64,000 bases of DNA from Pseudomonas sp. B21_DOA (GTDB lineage Bacteria > Pseudomonadota > Gammaproteobacteria > Pseudomonadales > Pseudomonadaceae), in contig CP086683.1 in NCBI GenBank assembly GCA_030544685.1, forward strand, positions 3,224,001 through 3,288,000, in the 5' to 3' direction. The position numbers and the translations under genes are program-made. The notes beneath the pieces were generated by a model. It did not search any database. It saw only the letters and a program-made list of their open reading frames with translations, and was not told the origin of the DNA. Of the stretch, positions 17,406-27,083 are shown one piece after another (positions within the stretch are counted from its first letter, which is position 1; each line of letters opens with the position of its first letter).

Positions 17406-18617
17406 ATGTACCTCATCGCATTTCTCGGCGGTCTTCTCACCGTCCTCAGTCCGTGCATCCTGCCGGTGGTACCGTTTCTGTTCGCTGGCGCCAACCGTAC
17501 ACGCTCCTCGATCTTGCTGACCCTCGCCGGCATGGCATTGACCTTTGCGATGATCTCCAGCCTCGCCGTGGTCAGCAGCGAGTGGGTGATCCAGGCCAGC
17601 AACACCGGCCGCCACATTGCCTTGTTCGTGATGGCATTGTTCGCCCTGTCGCTGATCTCGGCCCGGGTTGGTGACTGGTTGACCCGGCCCTTTGTCGCGC
17701 TGGGCAATCGCCTCGATCAGGACACGCGCAAACGAGCGGGGCCGATGGGCTCGATCATGCTCGGTGTCGCCACTGGCCTGTTGTGGGCGCCTTGTGCCGG
17801 GCCGATTCTTGGGGTGATTCTCACCGGCGCGATGCTGCAAGGCGCCAATGCGCAGACCAGCCTGTTGCTGCTGGCTTATGGCGTCGGCAGTGCCTTGTCC
17901 TTGGGTACGTTGATTTTCGCCGGGCGCGGTCTGGTCAATCGGCTGAAACCATCGATCCCGTTCAGTGGCTGGTTGCGCCGTGGGGCCGGGGTTGCGGTAC
18001 TTGCTACGGTCGCGGTGATTTCGACCGGCGCTGACAAAACCCTGCTCGCCAGTACCTCTTCGGAAGGCGTGGCCAGCGTCGAGAAAAACGTTCTGGAGAA
18101 CGTGCCGAAAGTGGTCGACTACTTTGTCAGCAAGGTCCGCGCCGATTCGATGCTGGACCAAGCCCAGGGCGCGATGCCGTCGCTGTCAGGCGCTGTGCAG
18201 TGGCTCAACTCGCCGGAGCTCAACGCTGAATCCCTGCGCGGCAAAGTGGTGCTGGTCGACTTCTGGACCTACGACTGCATCAACTGCCAGCACACCCTGC
18301 CGTACGTCAAAGACTGGGCGAAGAAATACGAGAAGGACGGCCTCGTGGTCATCGGCGTGCATACGCCTGAATACGGCTACGAGCGCATCATCGACAACGT
18401 CAAGGAACAAGTGAAAAAGCTCGGCATCACCTACCCGGTAGCGATCGACAACGACTACGCGATCTGGCGCCACTTCGACAATCAATACTGGCCGGCGCAT
18501 TACCTCATCGACGCCAAGGGCCAGGTGCGTTACAGCCACTTCGGAGAAGGTCGCTATGCCGAGCAGGAGCAGATGATCAAGCAGTTGCTGGAGGAGGCCA
18601 GGGCGCCGGCCGCCTGA
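17406..18617 (+). CDS. dipZ: DipZ-like cytochrome c biogenesis/thioredoxin-domain protein
   Basis: 403 aa. The N-terminal CcdA/DsbD-type membrane domain (about 1-215) has LSPCILPVVPFLF and LWAPCAGPILGVILTG, the paired membrane cysteines that carry electrons. The C-terminal periplasmic thioredoxin-like domain has CINC in DFWTYDCINCQHTLPY and ends IDAKGQVRYSHFGEGRYAEQE. It moves reducing power from the cytoplasm to exported thiols. The ATG has AAGGTGA 5 bases upstream and is preferred over an in-frame GTG at 17397. A GC-rich hairpin (17343-17369) precedes the gene and may reduce read-through. Confidence 0.9.
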   Translation: MYLIAFLGGLLTVLSPCILPVVPFLFAGANRTRSSILLTLAGMALTFAMISSLAVVSSEWVIQASNTGRHIALFVMALFALSLISARVGDWLTRPFVALGNRLDQDTRKRAGPMGSIMLGVATGLLWAPCAGPILGVILTGAMLQGANAQTSLLLLAYGVGSALSLGTLIFAGRGLVNRLKPSIPFSGWLRRGAGVAVLATVAVISTGADKTLLASTSSEGVASVEKNVLENVPKVVDYFVSKVRADSMLDQAQGAMPSLSGAVQWLNSPELNAESLRGKVVLVDFWTYDCINCQHTLPYVKDWAKKYEKDGLVVIGVHTPEYGYERIIDNVKEQVKKLGITYPVAIDNDYAIWRHFDNQYWPAHYLIDAKGQVRYSHFGEGRYAEQEQMIKQLLEEARAPAA

Positions 18618-18635
18618 TCAAGGCAACGCAATGGC

Positions 18636-19097
18636 TCAGAGGTCGCGGACCATGAGCCATTGTGTTTTCTCCCACGCCCGGAAACGCTCCAAAAACTGCC
18701 AACCGCGTCTGCCGTAGTAGTCGTGTTTGTCCTGCGTATGCAGATACAGGCGCGCCACCCCGCGTTTTTTCGCCTCTTCGCATATCCCTTCAATCAACCG
18801 CTCGGCCAGGCCTTGACCCCGCGCCTCGGGATCCACGAAGACACAGGCCAGCCAGGGTCCGAGATCGGGTCGATCAGCGAGGTCATCCCGCGCCAGTGCC
18901 GCACCGCCGAGCAGTCGCTCACCGTCGAGGGCAATCAGGCATGACCAATCGCCATTGCTTTGGCCTTCGGCAAATTCTCGTTGCCATCGAGCCAAAGGTT
19001 GATCGGCGTATTCGTAATGAAATTGTTGGTGAATCCACGCCGCATAGCGATCGCTGTGCTGCATGTGTGCGGCGAGCCAATCCAGTTGCAATGCCAT
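18636..19097 (-). CDS. GNAT family N-acetyltransferase
   Basis: 153 aa, with the acetyl-CoA loop VDPEARGQGLAERLIEGICEEAKKRG (about 92-117) and the C-terminal motif LHTQDKHDYYGRRGWQFLER typical of GNATs. It is convergent with dipZ. The acceptor substrate is unknown. Confidence 0.88.
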   Translation of the reverse strand: MALQLDWLAAHMQHSDRYAAWIHQQFHYEYADQPLARWQREFAEGQSNGDWSCLIALDGERLLGGAALARDDLADRPDLGPWLACVFVDPEARGQGLAERLIEGICEEAKKRGVARLYLHTQDKHDYYGRRGWQFLERFRAWEKTQWLMVRDL

Positions 19098-19327
19098 CAG
19101 TCAGATCCGTTTCAGAGGCGAACCGGCATCAGAAACCAATCCCGCGACGCTGGCAATGCGCAAGGTGTATCAGGTGCTTGACAGATTTGCGCCACTCATC
19201 GGCAAAGTGCCCTATTTCTGGGCTCGCCGGACGATTGACAGGGACGCCGGGCAGCCTCGGCGCGATAGTGAGCAAGCACGGTCCGCGTCGCAGCCTGTGC
19301 TTTCTCTCTGCCACGGAGCTCGATGTC

Positions 19328-20140
19328 ATGAGTACCCCGATTGATCTCACTGCCCTGAAGGAACGTCAGAAAGTTGCTTGGGCCAGTGGCGACTACGCCG
19401 TGATCGGTACCACCTTGCAAATCGTCGGCGAAAGCCTCGCCGAGGCCTGCGATCTGCGCTGCGATGAGCAAGTGCTGGATGTCGCCGCCGGTAACGGCAA
19501 CGCAACCCTGGCAGCGGCGCGGCGCGGTTGTGTGGTGACTTCGACCGATTACGTCGCTGCACTGCTGGAGCGTGGTCAGGACCGCGCGCGGGCCGAGCAT
19601 CTCGAGGTGATTTTTCAGGTAGCCGATGCCGAGGCACTGCCGTTTCCCGACGAGAGCTACGACGCCGTACTGTCCACGTTTGGTGTAATGTTTGCGCCCG
19701 ATCAGGCGACTGCTGCGAGTGAGTTGGGACGGGTTTGTCGTCGCGGCGGGCGGATCGGGATGGCGAACTGGACGCCGGAGGGCTTCGTCGGGCAGATGTT
19801 CAAAATTCTCGGCCAGCATCTGCCACCGCCTGCGGTTGCCCAGCCACCATCGAACTGGGGCTCGGATGCATGGCTGCACAAGCAGTTCGATGATCGCGAT
19901 TTTCTTGTTCGGGTCACCCGCAGCCAGTTCAATTTCCGCTATCGCTCGGCGGCGCATTTCATTGACATCTTCCGCCACTGGTACGGGCCGGTGCACAAGG
20001 CATTTGCGGTGCTGTCGCCGGAGGCCGGGCAAGCGCTGGAGGAGGATCTGACCGAGTTGCTCAACCGATCGAATCGAGCGGGAGAGACGTCACTGGTGGT
20101 GCCGAGTGAGTATCTGGAAGTGGTGATTACCAAGCGCTGA
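19328..20140 (+). CDS. Class I SAM-dependent methyltransferase
   Basis: 270 aa. It has the methyltransferase-11-type motifs VLDVAAGNGNATLAAARRG (SAM site, about 49-67), VADAEALPFPDESYDAVLSTFGVMFAPD (about 95-122) and GRVCRRGGRIGMANWTPEGF. The ATG follows GGAG. It stands alone between a GNAT gene and a REP element. The substrate is unknown. Confidence 0.87.
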   Translation: MSTPIDLTALKERQKVAWASGDYAVIGTTLQIVGESLAEACDLRCDEQVLDVAAGNGNATLAAARRGCVVTSTDYVAALLERGQDRARAEHLEVIFQVADAEALPFPDESYDAVLSTFGVMFAPDQATAASELGRVCRRGGRIGMANWTPEGFVGQMFKILGQHLPPPAVAQPPSNWGSDAWLHKQFDDRDFLVRVTRSQFNFRYRSAAHFIDIFRHWYGPVHKAFAVLSPEAGQALEEDLTELLNRSNRAGETSLVVPSEYLEVVITKR

Positions 20141-20176
20141 CGTTCGATTCGATTCGTCAGGCTACGACAATCGAAT

Positions 20177-20202
20177 GTGGGAGCGAGCAAGCCCGCTCCC
20201 AC
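20177..20202. repeat. Single REP palindrome
   Basis: GTGGGAGCGAGC AA GCCCGCTCCCAC, an almost perfect palindrome between convergent genes. Confidence 0.8.
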
Positions 20203-20227
20203 AGGATATGTATTTCAGTCCAGGTTC

Positions 20228-20950
20228 CTATTTCACCTGTGGTCGATCAAACCACTCCAGCGCCGTGCGCCAGATGCAGATCCCCAGGAAATAAGCCGAC
20301 ATCAGCAACCACAAGCCCATCACCAGCGGGTTGATCACTGGGTGATTGAGCACCAGCGAAAGGCTGCATAACAGCCAGATCGCCGTCACCGCGATATTGA
20401 TTGGCATGAAACGACGCACGCGGAACGGGTGCAGGAACTTCATCCGTGTCACCGTCAGCAATGCCAGACCGATCACGGTGAGAAAGGTGATCCACGGCCC
20501 CGGACCAATGATGTACAGGCACAGCGCAACCACGTTCCAGGCCGCCGGGAAACCGACAAAGTAGTTGTCCTTGCTCTTCATGTTGACGTTGCAGAAGCAG
20601 AACAGCGACGACACCAGAATTACTGACACCGTCAGCAGCAGGGTGTAGTCGGGCAGGGGAATGTAGCGGTAGATAAACAGTGCCGGGATGAAAACATACG
20701 TCAGGTAATCGATAACCAGATCAAGGATCGAACCGTCGAAACTCGGCAGCACCGATTGCACGTTGACCTTGCGCGCCAGTGCGCCGTCGAGGCCGTCGAC
20801 GATCAGCGCCACGCCCAGCCACATCAGGCAATGGATCGGCTGGTTTTCCAGCAGGGCGAGGGTCGCCAGAAAGGCTGTGACCACGCCGGTCGCGGTAAAA
20901 CCATGGGCGCCCCATGCTTTAAGCCTGGCGATGTGTACGGTGGATATCAC
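20228..20950 (-). CDS. pcs: Phosphatidylcholine synthase
   Basis: 240 aa, integral membrane, about eight hydrophobic segments. The CDP-alcohol phosphatidyltransferase motif is the Pcs form, VDGLDGALARKVNV...DGSILDLVID (about 52-82), with the four acidic metal ligands. Pcs condenses choline with CDP-diacylglycerol to give phosphatidylcholine in the inner membrane and depends on external choline. The GTG start has GGAG 9 bases upstream and is preferred to a TTG 27 bases earlier. No pmtA-type methyltransferase for the alternative route is present here. Confidence 0.9.
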   Translation of the reverse strand: MISTVHIARLKAWGAHGFTATGVVTAFLATLALLENQPIHCLMWLGVALIVDGLDGALARKVNVQSVLPSFDGSILDLVIDYLTYVFIPALFIYRYIPLPDYTLLLTVSVILVSSLFCFCNVNMKSKDNYFVGFPAAWNVVALCLYIIGPGPWITFLTVIGLALLTVTRMKFLHPFRVRRFMPINIAVTAIWLLCSLSLVLNHPVINPLVMGLWLLMSAYFLGICIWRTALEWFDRPQVK

Positions 20951-21209
20951 GGGGGCGTTCTCCAGAAAGTGAAGCAAGCCGGGTATCGCCCATCGTCAGA
21001 AAGGGCGCCGGCAAACCGGGTCGGGTTGCAGCTATCGACCGGTTTGGCCGGGATAAGGTTCACCACCCTTGAATCTTAGCTGGCTCGCGGAAAATTTCTC
21101 GCGCGGCGATTTATCGATTATCGGGCGTCAGCCCAACGGTGCTGGCGCTATGGCCGCGTCGGTCTATTGTTGCCTGACGCAATCGGGCCGGGGCCTTGAG
21201 GATGACGTC

Positions 21210-21947
21210 ATGAACACCAGCGATTTGCTCGAACAACTGCTGCGAGGCCAGGCCTCGGCGGGACAACAACGTGGGGCTTCAGCCGGCGACGGCCTGGGCG
21301 GATTGCTTGGCGGCCTGCTGGGCGGCGGCAGTCAGACCGGAGCGGGCAGCGTGGCTGCTGCGGGTGGCCTCGGCGGCCTGGGTGGTTTGCTCGGCGGCTT
21401 GCTCGGCGGTGGCGGGTTGGGAAGCGCCCTTGGTGGCGGCAGCCGAAGCCGTACCGGCGGGACCAATTACGCCGCACTCGCTTCGCTGGGCATGATGGCC
21501 TACCAAGCGTATCAAGCCTGGCAACGCAGCCAGGCCAGCAAGGCACCGCAAGAACTGCCACAAACCGCCGACCTGCTCGCCGGCCCGCAAATCGAAACCC
21601 ACAGCCACGCGGTGCTGCGCGCCCTGATCGCCGCCGCCAAGGCTGACGGGCGCATCGATGAAGCGGAAAAACACCTGATCAGCAGCGAAATCGGCAAACA
21701 CACCGCCGACCCGCAGTTGCAGCAATGGCTCGACGCCGAAGTCGCCAAGCCGCTGGATCCCAGCGAAGTGGCGCAATCGGCTAATGGTGATCCGGCCGTA
21801 GCCGCCGAAATGTACCTGGCCAGCGTCATGCTGGTGGACGACCAACAGGACGCCGAACGCAGTTATCTCGATGAGCTGGCCGCGGCCTTACAGATTGATC
21901 CGGATCTGCAGGTCCATCTGGAACAGCAGGCCAAAGGGCAAGCCTGA
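21210..21947 (+). CDS. TerB-like/DUF533 family protein with glycine-rich N-terminal region
   Basis: 245 aa. The low-complexity segment with repeated GGLLGGLLGGG (about 29-80) is followed by NYAALASLGMMAYQAYQAWQ and a C-terminal all-helical TerB-like domain (LIAAAKADGRIDEAEKHLI... and EMYLASVMLVDDQQDAERSYLDELA). The E. coli relative is YebE. The glycine-rich part can associate with membranes (inference). The function is unknown. The ATG follows TTGAGGATGA, and a strong terminator comes after the stop. Confidence 0.88.
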   Translation: MNTSDLLEQLLRGQASAGQQRGASAGDGLGGLLGGLLGGGSQTGAGSVAAAGGLGGLGGLLGGLLGGGGLGSALGGGSRSRTGGTNYAALASLGMMAYQAYQAWQRSQASKAPQELPQTADLLAGPQIETHSHAVLRALIAAAKADGRIDEAEKHLISSEIGKHTADPQLQQWLDAEVAKPLDPSEVAQSANGDPAVAAEMYLASVMLVDDQQDAERSYLDELAAALQIDPDLQVHLEQQAKGQA

Positions 21948-21974
21948 CCCGCTGTAAAAATCCCGGACATCAAC

Positions 21975-22008
21975 AGCCCCGGCCATTCCATCCGTCCGGG
22001 GCTTTTTT
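21975..22008 (+). terminator. Rho-independent terminator
   Basis: AGCCCCGG pairs with CCGGGGCT across a 13-base loop and is followed by six T. It lies 27 bp after the TerB-like gene. Confidence 0.88.
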
Positions 22009-22079
22009 ATGTCGATTGAATTTTTCCGCCGCCGTGTCGCTCTTCTGCATAACAGAACCCGTTTGCCATCGGTGTGCTC

Positions 22080-24703
22080 ATGAACAGGAACCTCGACGAT
22101 TACAACCGCATGCGTGATTTTTCTGCGACTTCGGAACCGGCCGCAGTCAAGCGCTCGGGCCGTAAGTCGGCCAAGGATCATGCGTTGCAGTTCTGCATCC
22201 AGAAGCACGACGCTTCGCACCTGCATTACGACTTTCGCCTGGAACTGGATGGCGCGTTGAAGAGCTGGGCGGTGCCGAAGGGGCCGTCGCTGGATCCCTC
22301 GGTCAAGCGTCTGGCGATTCATGTCGAGGATCATCCGCTCGATTACGCGACGTTTGAAGGCAGCATTCCCGAGGGGCATTACGGCGCCGGTGATGTGATC
22401 GTCTGGGATCGCGGCGTGTGGATTCCGCTGGAGGATCCGCACAAGGCCTACGCCAAGGGCCGGCTCAAGTTCGAGCTGCAAGGCGAGAAGCTCGGCGGCG
22501 TGTGGAATCTGGTGCGCACGCACATGCCGGGCAAGAAGGAACAATGGTTCCTGATCAAGCATCAAGACAACGCCGCGCGCCCGCAGGATGATTTCGACGT
22601 GCTGGTCGCCGAGCCCGACAGCGTGCTCAGCGAGCGCACGATTGTCGGCAAATCGGCGACTGCCGCCGATAAGGCCAAACCCGTGAAGAAAGCCCCGGCC
22701 AAGCCGCGCAAACAGGCGTCCGGGCAGCTTACCGGCGCACGCAAGGCCAAGTTGCCGGCGCTGATCAAGCCGGAACTGGCTACGTTGGTCGACAGCGCGC
22801 CTGAAGGGCAGTGGAGCTACGAGATCAAATTCGACGGCTACCGGATCATGGCGCGGATCGATCACGATGAGGTGCAACTGTTCACCCGCAATGGCCATGA
22901 CTGGACGCACAAACTGCCGCAGCAGGCCAAGGCACTGGCGGCGCTGGGGCTGGAATCGGCCTGGCTGGACGGCGAAATGGTGGTAGCCAACGAGCAGGGC
23001 GTGCCGGACTTTCAGGCGCTGCAGAATGCCTTCGATGCCGGGCGCAGCGGCAACATCGTCTATTACCTGTTCGACGTGCCGTATCTCAATGGCGTCGACC
23101 TGCGCGACGTACCGGTCGAAGAACGCCGTGCCGCGCTGAGCACCATCCTCGGCGCGCAGAAAGAATCGTCAACGCTGCGTTTCTCCGAAGCTTTCGAGGA
23201 AACCCCGGACGCGCTGCTCAACAGCGCCTGCCAGATGCAGATGGAAGGCCTGATCGGCAAGCGTCTCGGCTCGCCTTACGTGTCGAGGCGCAGCGGCGAC
23301 TGGATCAAGCTCAAATGCAAGCATCGCCAGGAATTCGTCATCGTCGGCTACACCGATCCGAAAGGTGCGCGCAGTGCTTTCGGTGCCTTGCTGCTCGGCC
23401 TGCACGACCGTGACAGCGGCGAGTTGCGCTATGCCGGCAAGGTCGGCACCGGGTTTAACGAAACTACATTGAAAAGCATCCTCGCCCAACTCAAACCGTT
23501 GCAAACCAAAAGCGCGGCGGTGGTCAATCCGCCCAGCGGTTTCGAGGCCAAGGGCGTGCATTGGCTCAAACCAAAATTGTTGGCGGAGGTGGCATTCGCC
23601 GAAATGACCAAGGACGGTTCGGTGCGCCACGCCGTCTTCCATGGTTTGCGCGATGACAAACCGGCCAAGGACATTACTGAGGAGCGAGCGAAGCCTGTGA
23701 AAGCTGCCAAGTCCGAAAAGACCGAAAAAACCGAAAAGACCAAAGCCGCCGACAAGCAGCCGGCAAAGAAAACCGCCGCCAGCAAAAAAGCCGAGACTGC
23801 ACCGTCGCAATCAGGACTGGCCGGCGGCAAGGTACGCATCACCCATCCGGATCGGGTGATCGACGCCGTCAGCGGCACGACCAAAATGCAACTGGCGCAG
23901 TATTACGCCAGCGTCGCCGAATACATCCTGCCGCAACTCAAGGATCGCCCCGTGGCACTGGTGCGTGCGCCGGACGGCATCGCTGGCGAATTGTTTTTTC
24001 AGAAGAACGCCGACCGCCTGGCCATTCCCGGCATCACCGCACTGGACAAGGACGTTACCGGCCAGCCGGTAATGATGATCAATAATCCCGAAGCGCTGGT
24101 GGGCGCGGTGCAGATGAGCACGGTGGAGCTGCACACCTGGAATGCCACGAAAGTGGATCTGGACAAGCCCGATCGCTTCGTCCTCGACCTCGACCCGGAC
24201 CCGGCGCTGCCATGGAAAAGCATGGTGGAAGCCACCGCACTGACCCTCACCGTGCTCGATGAGTTGGGCCTCAAAGCCTTCCTGAAAACCAGCGGCGGCA
24301 AAGGCATTCACTTGGTGGTGCCATTGACCCGCAAGCATGGCTGGGACGAAGTGAAGGACTTCAGCCACGCCATCGTCAGCCACATGGCCAAGTTGCTGCC
24401 GGATCGTATTTCAGCGGTGTCCGGGCCGAAAAACCGCGTCGGGCGGATCTTCATCGATTACCTGCGCAACGGCCTCGGCGCCACCACCATTTGCGCCTAC
24501 GCCGCACGCGCGCGGAAGGCATGCCGGTGTCGGTGCCGCTGTACCGAGAGGAAGTCGCTGAAATCAAGGGCGGTAATCACTGGAACATCTACAATGTACA
24601 CGAGCGTCTGACCGAGGTCGGCGATGAACCTTGGGCGGACATGAAGAAAACCCGTCAGACCATCACCGCCGAGATGCGCAAACGCGTCGGCATGAAAAAG
24701 TGA
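22080..24703 (+). CDS. ligD: DNA ligase D (PE-LIG-POL), one frame break near 3' end
   Basis: 874 aa after restoration; multifunctional enzyme of bacterial non-homologous end joining. Domain order: 3'-phosphoesterase (about 15-165, HDASHLHYDFRLELDG, SIPEGHYGAGDV); ATP-dependent ligase (about 220-530, nucleophile Lys in YEIKFDGYRIMARI); a Lys/Ala/Glu-rich linker (about 540-580); and primase-polymerase (about 585-870, metal Asps in VLDLDPDPALPW). At 24514 the frame is lost in ARAR/EGMPVSVPLYREE; one extra G restores the conserved Pol end EPWADMKKTRQTI. No ku gene adjoins it, although NHEJ normally needs Ku. Confidence 0.92.
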
Positions 24704-25104
24704 TCAGGTGTCGCGCAGCAAGTCGTGGGCGTTGAGCAGTTCGAAGGCGATTTGCGGGTGGTTTTCCAGGCCCTTGCGAATCGCCGCCGGGATCGCCGCC
24801 CGGGTCTTGCGACACAGGCCCGGTAATTCGCCGATCTGAATGGCAATGCCGCGCATGGTGCGTACTTCGTTGAAACCAGGGGCAACGTCGACGCGGATGC
24901 CGAGTTGCTCGTACATGCGCTGTTGCAGGCGTTTGAGGTCGTCGAGATCTTTGAGTTGTTCCAGGCGCGCGAGGAGGATTTTTCCTCGGCGCGAGTCAGG
25001 CGCAGGATGCGCAGATCCGCGCCGGGCGATTCCAGCAACGGATCGCGCCCGCAGATGCAGGCGCCGGGTGGGCAGGGGGAACGCAAGGGTACGGTCGTCG
25101 TCAT
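24704..25104 (-). CDS. Conserved hypothetical protein with CPPGACICGRD motif, one frame break
   Basis: 133 aa after restoration. It begins MTTTVPLRSPCPPGACICGRDPLLE, a compact three-cysteine motif that might bind a metal, followed by helical sequence and a conserved second half (NEVRTMRGIAIQIGELPGLCRKTRAAIPAAIRKGLENHPQIAFELLNAHDLLRDT). A missing A in an A-run (plus strand TTTTT 24979-24983) splits RAEEK from ILLARLEQL. Its stop codon abuts the ligD stop, so the two genes converge with no spacer. I do not recognise a function. Confidence 0.72.
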
Positions 25105-25184
25105 GGCCTCCATCATAGAGGCCGTCCGACGGTTTTGCCTATGCGCACTCAGCGGCCATCCATCGGCCGCTGCGTCCCTGGTGA

Positions 25185-25499
25185 CTACTGATGCACGCCT
25201 TCGTATTGCACCAGGATGGCGTTGGCCAGGTCTTCATCGCTGGCGTTCAAGCCAGGGTTGGCCTGACGCACCTGTTGCAGTACCGACTCAAGATAAACCC
25301 CACGAATGGCCCCGCCGCTGGCGACAAACGCAGACACGTCGTCACGGGCCGGAATCACCATTTTGTCATCCTTGAAGGTCGAGTACAGCGACGCGGAAAC
25401 ACCTGCCGATGTGGCGACGTCACCCGCATCGACGCGGGCCAGTGCCGAACCGACCGGCAGGCAAAGCATAAGAGAAGAAATCAGGACTAACTTGCGCAT
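25185..25499 (-). CDS. DUF2388 family exported protein
   Basis: 104 aa. The signal peptide (about 1-22, ends GSALARV) is followed by the DUF2388 pattern STFKDDKMVIPARDDVSAFVASGGAIRGVYLESVLQQVRQANPG...DEDLANAILVQ. These are small periplasmic Pseudomonas proteins of unknown role, often found as paralogues. A GGAGG ribosome site lies 9 bases before the ATG. Confidence 0.85.
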   Translation of the reverse strand: MRKLVLISSLMLCLPVGSALARVDAGDVATSAGVSASLYSTFKDDKMVIPARDDVSAFVASGGAIRGVYLESVLQQVRQANPGLNASDEDLANAILVQYEGVHQ

Positions 25500-25661
25500 G
25501 ACGTGTTCCTCCACAAGCGCTAAGCAAAAAGGGAAGGGACTACATTAGCTCAGAGGTGCGCCGTGCACCGGAGTTCCGTAAGCGTCGAAAACGCAGCGGC
25601 GAGGAACCGGGCAAAACCGGGAAAGGTCTACCGCTTGCCCGTATTGTTGAGAATCGACCCC

Positions 25662-26315
25662 ATGCTCGTCAGCGTCAGCGACAATTTAGCCCGCCCGGCA
25701 GACACGCGAATCGAAGCGCTATTGCTCGGCGGATTCGTCTTCCTGACCTTTGCGCTCGGCATCTCCCCACGCAGCCGTGTCGACTGGCTATTGGAAAATG
25801 TCCTGGCGCTGGCGCTGGTATTGACACTGCTCTTGACGCATCGGCGTTTTCGCCTGTCGACACTGTCGCTGGGGATGATCTTCGCGTTCCTGTGCATCCA
25901 TGAAGTCGGCGCGCATTACACCTATTCCCGCGTGCCCTACGATCAATGGAGCACGCTGTTGACCGGCGTCAGCGTCAACAAAGTCCTGGGCCTGGAGCGC
26001 AATCACTATGATCGGTTGGTGCACCTGAGCTATGGATTGCTGCTGGTCTGGCCGATGCGCGAAGTGCTGCTGCGCCTGACACCGTTGCTCGGCGCATGGC
26101 TGGCGCTGTTGACCTTGAATGTGGTGCTGGCGACGTCGGCGTTGTACGAATTGATCGAGTGGGTGGGCGGCGCTTATCTGGGCGATGACACCGGCCAGGC
26201 TTTCGTCGGTGCGCAGAATGATCCGTGGGATTCGCAGAAGGACATGGCCCTGGCGCTGCTGGGCGCCGGGCTGTCCTTGCTGGTGTTGACGCGCTGGCGT
26301 CGCACGCCGCGCTGA
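25662..26315 (+). CDS. DUF2238 family membrane protein
   Basis: 217 aa with about six hydrophobic segments. The family pattern is visible in HEVGAHYTYSRVPYDQW, NHYDRLVHLSYGLLLVWP, ALYELIEWVGGAYLGDDTGQAFVGAQNDPWDSQKDM. This is the YjdF-type inner-membrane family of unknown function; the repeated acidic/His residues in loops hint at metal binding (inference). An upstream in-frame GTG at 25563 exists, but its extra 33 residues are charged and unlike the family. Confidence 0.83.
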   Translation: MLVSVSDNLARPADTRIEALLLGGFVFLTFALGISPRSRVDWLLENVLALALVLTLLLTHRRFRLSTLSLGMIFAFLCIHEVGAHYTYSRVPYDQWSTLLTGVSVNKVLGLERNHYDRLVHLSYGLLLVWPMREVLLRLTPLLGAWLALLTLNVVLATSALYELIEWVGGAYLGDDTGQAFVGAQNDPWDSQKDMALALLGAGLSLLVLTRWRRTPR

Positions 26316-26319
26316 GGGA

Positions 26320-26840
26320 TCAGATCACCCCGCAGGCCATGCGATCACCGCCACCGCCCAGTGGCTTGGGCATGTCGGAATGGTTATCGCCGCCGGCGTG
26401 AATCATCAGGGCGTGGCCCTTGATCTCTGACAGCTTCTTCAGACGCGGCGCCAGCACCGGATAATTGGCGACACCGTCGGCCGTCACGTACACCGCCGGC
26501 AGATCCCCAAGTGCCCATCGGCGTACGGGCCAAGGTGCTTGCCGGTTTTCGCCGGATCGAAGTGTCCGCCAGCGGCCAGCGCCGCGCCTTTGACACCATC
26601 CTTCATGCCCGCTTCGCAACTGCCGTTTTCATGAACATGGAAACCATGAATGCCGGCCGGCAACGATTTCAAGTCCGGGGTGAACAGCAGACCGTACGGC
26701 GTCTCGCTGACAGTGATCGAGCCGATCGCCTGCGGCGCACCGTCGGCGCTGACCAGATTGATCGCGACTTTCTCCGTTGCCGCCTGTGCGGTGCCGATTG
26801 CCAGGGTGCCGAGCAGACCAAACCACAGTGCGCGTTTCAT
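26320..26840 (-). CDS. sodC: Periplasmic Cu-Zn superoxide dismutase, one frame break
   Basis: 173 aa after restoration. The signal peptide (about 1-21, ends AQAA) is followed by the copper/zinc ligands [36 protein letters not shown] and [11 protein letters not shown], and the C-terminal disulfide Cys in RMACGVI. It removes superoxide in the periplasm. A missing G (plus strand CCCC 26505-26508) breaks the frame at [14 protein letters not shown], inside the active-site region. AAGGAA precedes the chosen ATG. It converges with the DUF2238 gene with a 4-bp gap. Confidence 0.92.
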
Positions 26841-27083
26841 AAGCGTTTCCTTCAGCTGCATGAATGTTCGAGACGCCGGATTGATAGCCTGCCGCGATTA
26901 ACCGGCGATGAAGGCGTTATCCAGCGGTGCTGCAAGGTGTGACTGGCCCCTCGATGCAAAAGTTTTGCCGGATTCAAGTCGCCGCTGACATCAGCCGATA
27001 CGCTCTGTGTCGGCAGTTCCCTGTACATAGGCTTAACTGAAATCCGACAAGCGCAATCCAGCGTGCCCACGGGAGATTCCACG

